A stretch of DNA of 64,000 nt, taken from NCBI RefSeq assembly GCF_041260155.1, contig NC_091933.1, positions 31,055,933 to 31,119,932 of the forward strand, given 5' to 3'. This document shows positions 43,939 to 64,000 of the stretch, piece after piece. The notes below the pieces were generated by a model. That model was not told the origin of the DNA and did no database searches. It was given only the letters and a program-made list of their open reading frames with translations. The position numbers were made by a program, and so were the translations under genes. This DNA is from Ptychodera flava. Lineage: Eukaryota > Hemichordata > Enteropneusta > Ptychoderidae. Each line of letters starts with the position of its first letter. Position 1 is the stretch's first letter.

Positions 43939-44201
43939 TTAAAGGGACAAAGTCGGCCATTTTTCATGAATTTTGTTTGATGTGAGATACTACTATATTG
44001 TTTGACATGTTGAAAGATACTGAATGAATGGGTGACCAAAATATGTTCGACCACGGTTTTAGACAAATTAAATGAAACCCTAGCAAAAATGAATTAATGG
44101 TCATGACCATTAATTCATTTCGCCATGGTTTTCATGGTGACCCATAGTAGTATCTCGCATCAAACAAAATTCATGAAAAATGGCTGACTTTGTCCTTTTA
44201 A
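43939..44201. mobile_element. 263-bp snap-back MITE with a perfect central palindrome
   Basis: TTAA at both ends. Arms of about 57 bp from TTAAAGGGACAAAGTCGGCC are almost perfectly inverted in the right end (GGCTGACTTTGTCCTTTTAA). The centre 44089-44118 is a perfect 30-bp palindrome containing GGTCATGACC. No protein encoded. Confidence 0.85.
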
Positions 44202-45300
44202 TCGAAACGGGCGATGACTTTCTATGCAGTGACAATTCGAAAGCGGCAATATCTGTCGAGCTATAAAATGTTTGTGTGCGAAACTAAGAGAAGAACATAG
44301 CTCCTCTACAACATCAGAGCTCCTTAAACTCATGATTGACACAGGAAAGCGGCCATATTTTGTGGGGAAAGAAATAAAATGAATTTATAAAATTTACACT
44401 GGCGGAAAGCAGGTTACGGAGCAGTTTGGAGACTTTGAATGACGCGTTTCACCGGGTTTGGTCAGAACCATCTACGTTTCTTTCTGGCCTTTTGAGGACT
44501 CTCTTGATTTTTTTATGATCAGAGGCACATTCAAAATCCACTCAAACGAAGAAACATTAATTGCATTTGACAGGGCATCTCACACAGAATTACACGGACA
44601 TTTAGTGTTGAGCTAGCGATGAACTGTTGAACGTGACGGCAAAGCTGTTGCTATGAGAGTTAGTGAGTGGGTTTTTCGTCCTAACACATTTAGAGGGCAG
44701 ACTTCAGTATGAGTTCCACTAAGTATAAATTGCAAGACATTCAAGGAGATACAACATTTCCAGGAGAATTTTCGTCGACATCATGATGGACTTCACTGGC
44801 CATAACTCTGCTAAGGTTCTGATCATTAACTTTCCTTGTGCATTTTTGTAGCATCAAAATCGCGGTATTTACATGTCTGTCACCATGAAGGGCCCTTGCA
44901 GACTTAATCATCAAGATGTCGAGTGGAACTACTCGAAGTACCCGAGGTCTTGCTTAACGCGCGTTGAATAAAAAGGAAAGCGAACAGTAGTGTTGTTAAT
45001 CACGGACCTTCTATGTTGCAGTAACAACATGCAAATTGTGAATTCTATGGACCCAGCCTTCGTTAGTGTACGCTCTTCGATAACGTGAAACTTTGGTGTG
45101 TGTCAATAGACTACTGAAAATAAATTCTGCCTCTATAGCAACGTCAACAATTAGAACCCCTGCTACACGTAAAGGGTGTTTTTCCCGCGTTTTAGTCATC
45201 CGTGTACTACCTTGGCTCTAGGTCTGCGGGTCCCTCTTCAAAGTCTTTTTTTTTCTATTTCAATTTGGAAATTGTTCACATTAAGTTTTAAAACACCTGT
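44202..45300. other. Spacer
   Basis: No coding, RNA or repeat signal that I can support. Confidence 0.5.
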
Positions 45301-45321
45301 CGCTGCATATGCTGCGGTTTT

Positions 45322-45522
45322 TTGAAAAGTCAACTAAATTTTCTTGATTTATTTCCCAAAACGCGTTCCAATACCAAGTATTCTGCTGGTCAACATAAGA
45401 TACGTACGTGTGGTGCTATTCTTATCGCTGGCTTCATAAAGTCAAATCCCGGACCCGACTTTGTCATTTTCAAGCAATTCATGTCGAAAACTCAGTATTC
45501 AACATCAGCAGTGTGGAAGTAG
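45322..45522 (+). pseudogene. Possible retroelement relic with 2A-like peptide
   Basis: A short frame containing KIRTCGAILIAGFIKSNPGP. A hydrophobic stretch followed by AG.I.SNPGP resembles the ribosome-skipping 2A-like peptides at the start of many invertebrate non-LTR retrotransposon proteins (pattern LL..GD.E.NPGP). The usual Asp and Glu are missing, no other retroelement domain follows, and the frame begins at a non-ATG codon. A chance match is possible. Confidence 0.3.
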
Positions 45523-46133
45523 GTCGGTGAACAGAACATAAAAAGATCTTCACGAGATTATTATTTTTTGTTGAAATCAGGAACCAAAACAACGCAGTGT
45601 TTTCAGACTACTTGTCAGAAGTCCAAGTTTATTAGTAATTGTGCAGTTTTCACCTGACTTTCGAGGACTAGGAAACCTTTGGCGTGCCGTGGATAGTGAT
45701 TCTTTTAGTCCGTTTAATTGTGCGAGTAAAGGCGCTCTCTCGAATTACAGCGTCTGTGTATTTTACGGGCAACTTTACTGAGCGAAATGAATTCATGGGA
45801 TCGCATAATTGAGCGCTGGAAATGCCTGCCTTTTTTACATGGAAGTTAAAATCAGATTCTGTCTAGTCTGAAAAATGCGCGTATAGACTTTGTTGGCGTT
45901 TCGCGCCACACGGAGACAAAGCTGACGATCAAAAGAGGACTGTACCATTCTCCGGTTGACTATTACTTTGGCTCTTCCATCATTAGTCGTCTTGCATTCG
46001 ACCTGAGCCTTTCAGTCGGTCGATCGACGTTTATAATGCAAGGTAGTGCGAGTTTAAGCGTTCCATTTTCTTGGGTAATTTCAGATGACTTAGGCAGAGA
46101 CGGCCACGGTGACTTAGCCGAGGTTTAATTGAC

Positions 46134-46140
46134 TATAAAT
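46134..46140 (+). promoter_or_regulatory. Candidate TATA box for the aminopeptidase gene
   Basis: TATAAAT, about 215 bp before the first in-frame ATG (46355). Position suits a start site near 46165. Not tested. Confidence 0.4.
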
Positions 46141-46354
46141 AAAAACGGGATCGCCAGATATCGGGGAGCCATTTAGCCAGATTGCAGCATTACGATTACA
46201 ATCTCTACAGAACTCTAAGCGAATCAATTCTGCACTCGTCGGGCAGTTTCCCGCTATTAAAAGGATCTTGCAGCAGGGTTAGCTTTTGACTTTCGGATCG
46301 GCGCGAAACGGTGCAAGTATAGAGGAAAGGGGCAGTGTTCCTGCTGGAGTCGAG

Positions 46355-63591
<17,237 letters not shown>

Positions 63592-64000
63592 GTAAGCCCG
63601 CATCGATTTCCATGTAGATAAACACACGTTTGATCTAATTTCCACAACGCTGATAGAATATCGATAGCCCAAAAGAATTTTACATCCGTTTTTATCTTAT
63701 AACCGTGGGCTCAAACGACTGGAAGTATGTTCCAATTATCATTAAGTCGTGCAAGACAGTCACTGAAGCAGACATGAAGTTGGTGCACGCAAAGTGAATA
63801 ATGTCTTTAATATGCGATGTTTTTCAGTAGAGAGAGCCAAATCCATTCATACCGCGTTGATGGTAACAGACGAGAACAACTGTCGTCAATTTATCTTCAG
63901 CATATGACAGAAATATTCTAGGTCAAAATAATAAAACATGAACGACGGCGAGGATAAGAGACGGTCACGGAAATAGATATTCGTTTTATAACAACATGAA
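63592..64000. other. Start of intron 4 of the aminopeptidase gene
   Basis: Intron to the window edge; the next exon should begin with WFGN-like sequence and is not in view. Confidence 0.6.

Noticed and set aside
46286..46354. Upstream extension of the aminopeptidase frame by 23 codons
   Set aside because: It would start at TTG; the first ATG in frame is at 46355, and it gives a normal short cytoplasmic tail before the anchor.

Overview
This is an intron-rich nuclear genome window from an animal. Both gene types present are metazoan: a TRPC-type cation channel and a single-pass membrane M1 aminopeptidase. Their exons are short, have GT/AG borders, and sit among many transposon remnants and microsatellites. 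The AT-rich introns and dense MITE/SINE content would fit a marine invertebrate (hemichordate, echinoderm or amphioxus-like), but nothing here proves the species.

Positions 2164-35253 hold three head-to-tail copies of one nine-exon TRPC-like channel gene, all on the + strand: A (2164-12516), B (15036-23822) and C (27632-35253). Start codons are about 12.6-12.9 kb apart, and exon sizes and intron phases agree between copies. Flanking DNA is duplicated too; homology to the A-B spacer runs past C to about 41190. Only copy B is open throughout, with a predicted protein of 653 residues. Copies A and C carry several one-base deletions, so they are pseudogenes or sequence-error casualties. The protein has a short ankyrin region, a TRP_2-like linker, a pre-S1 elbow, six membrane helices, a pore helix, a long sequon-rich loop before S6, TRP box 1 and TRP box 2 equivalents, and a C-terminus that stops right after the expected calmodulin/IP3-receptor-binding helix.

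Comparing paralogous introns acts as a natural empty-site assay. A Tc1/mariner-like TA element (3267-4383) is unique to A, a TTAA-flanked element (15876-16598) is unique to B, and a 215-bp MITE with a CCTA target duplication (26620-26834) lies only in the B-C spacer. A roughly 360-bp TTAA MITE family has ten recognisable copies. One insertion is shared by all three genes and so predates the triplication; others came later.

Positions 35254-46133 form a gene-poor spacer with two copies of a composite repeat. One contains roughly 156-bp tandem units interrupted by a tRNA-type SINE, which is itself interrupted by a 430-bp insertion with a 12-bp target duplication. A 263-bp snap-back element and a possible 2A-like retroelement relic also lie here.

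Positions 46355-63591 carry the first four coding exons (410 residues) of a type II membrane M1 zinc aminopeptidase, with a 12.2-kb first intron. The gene continues past the right edge; the last exon seen ends inside the zinc-binding motif, after HELAHM. The exopeptidase motif, normally GAMEN, reads GGLEN.
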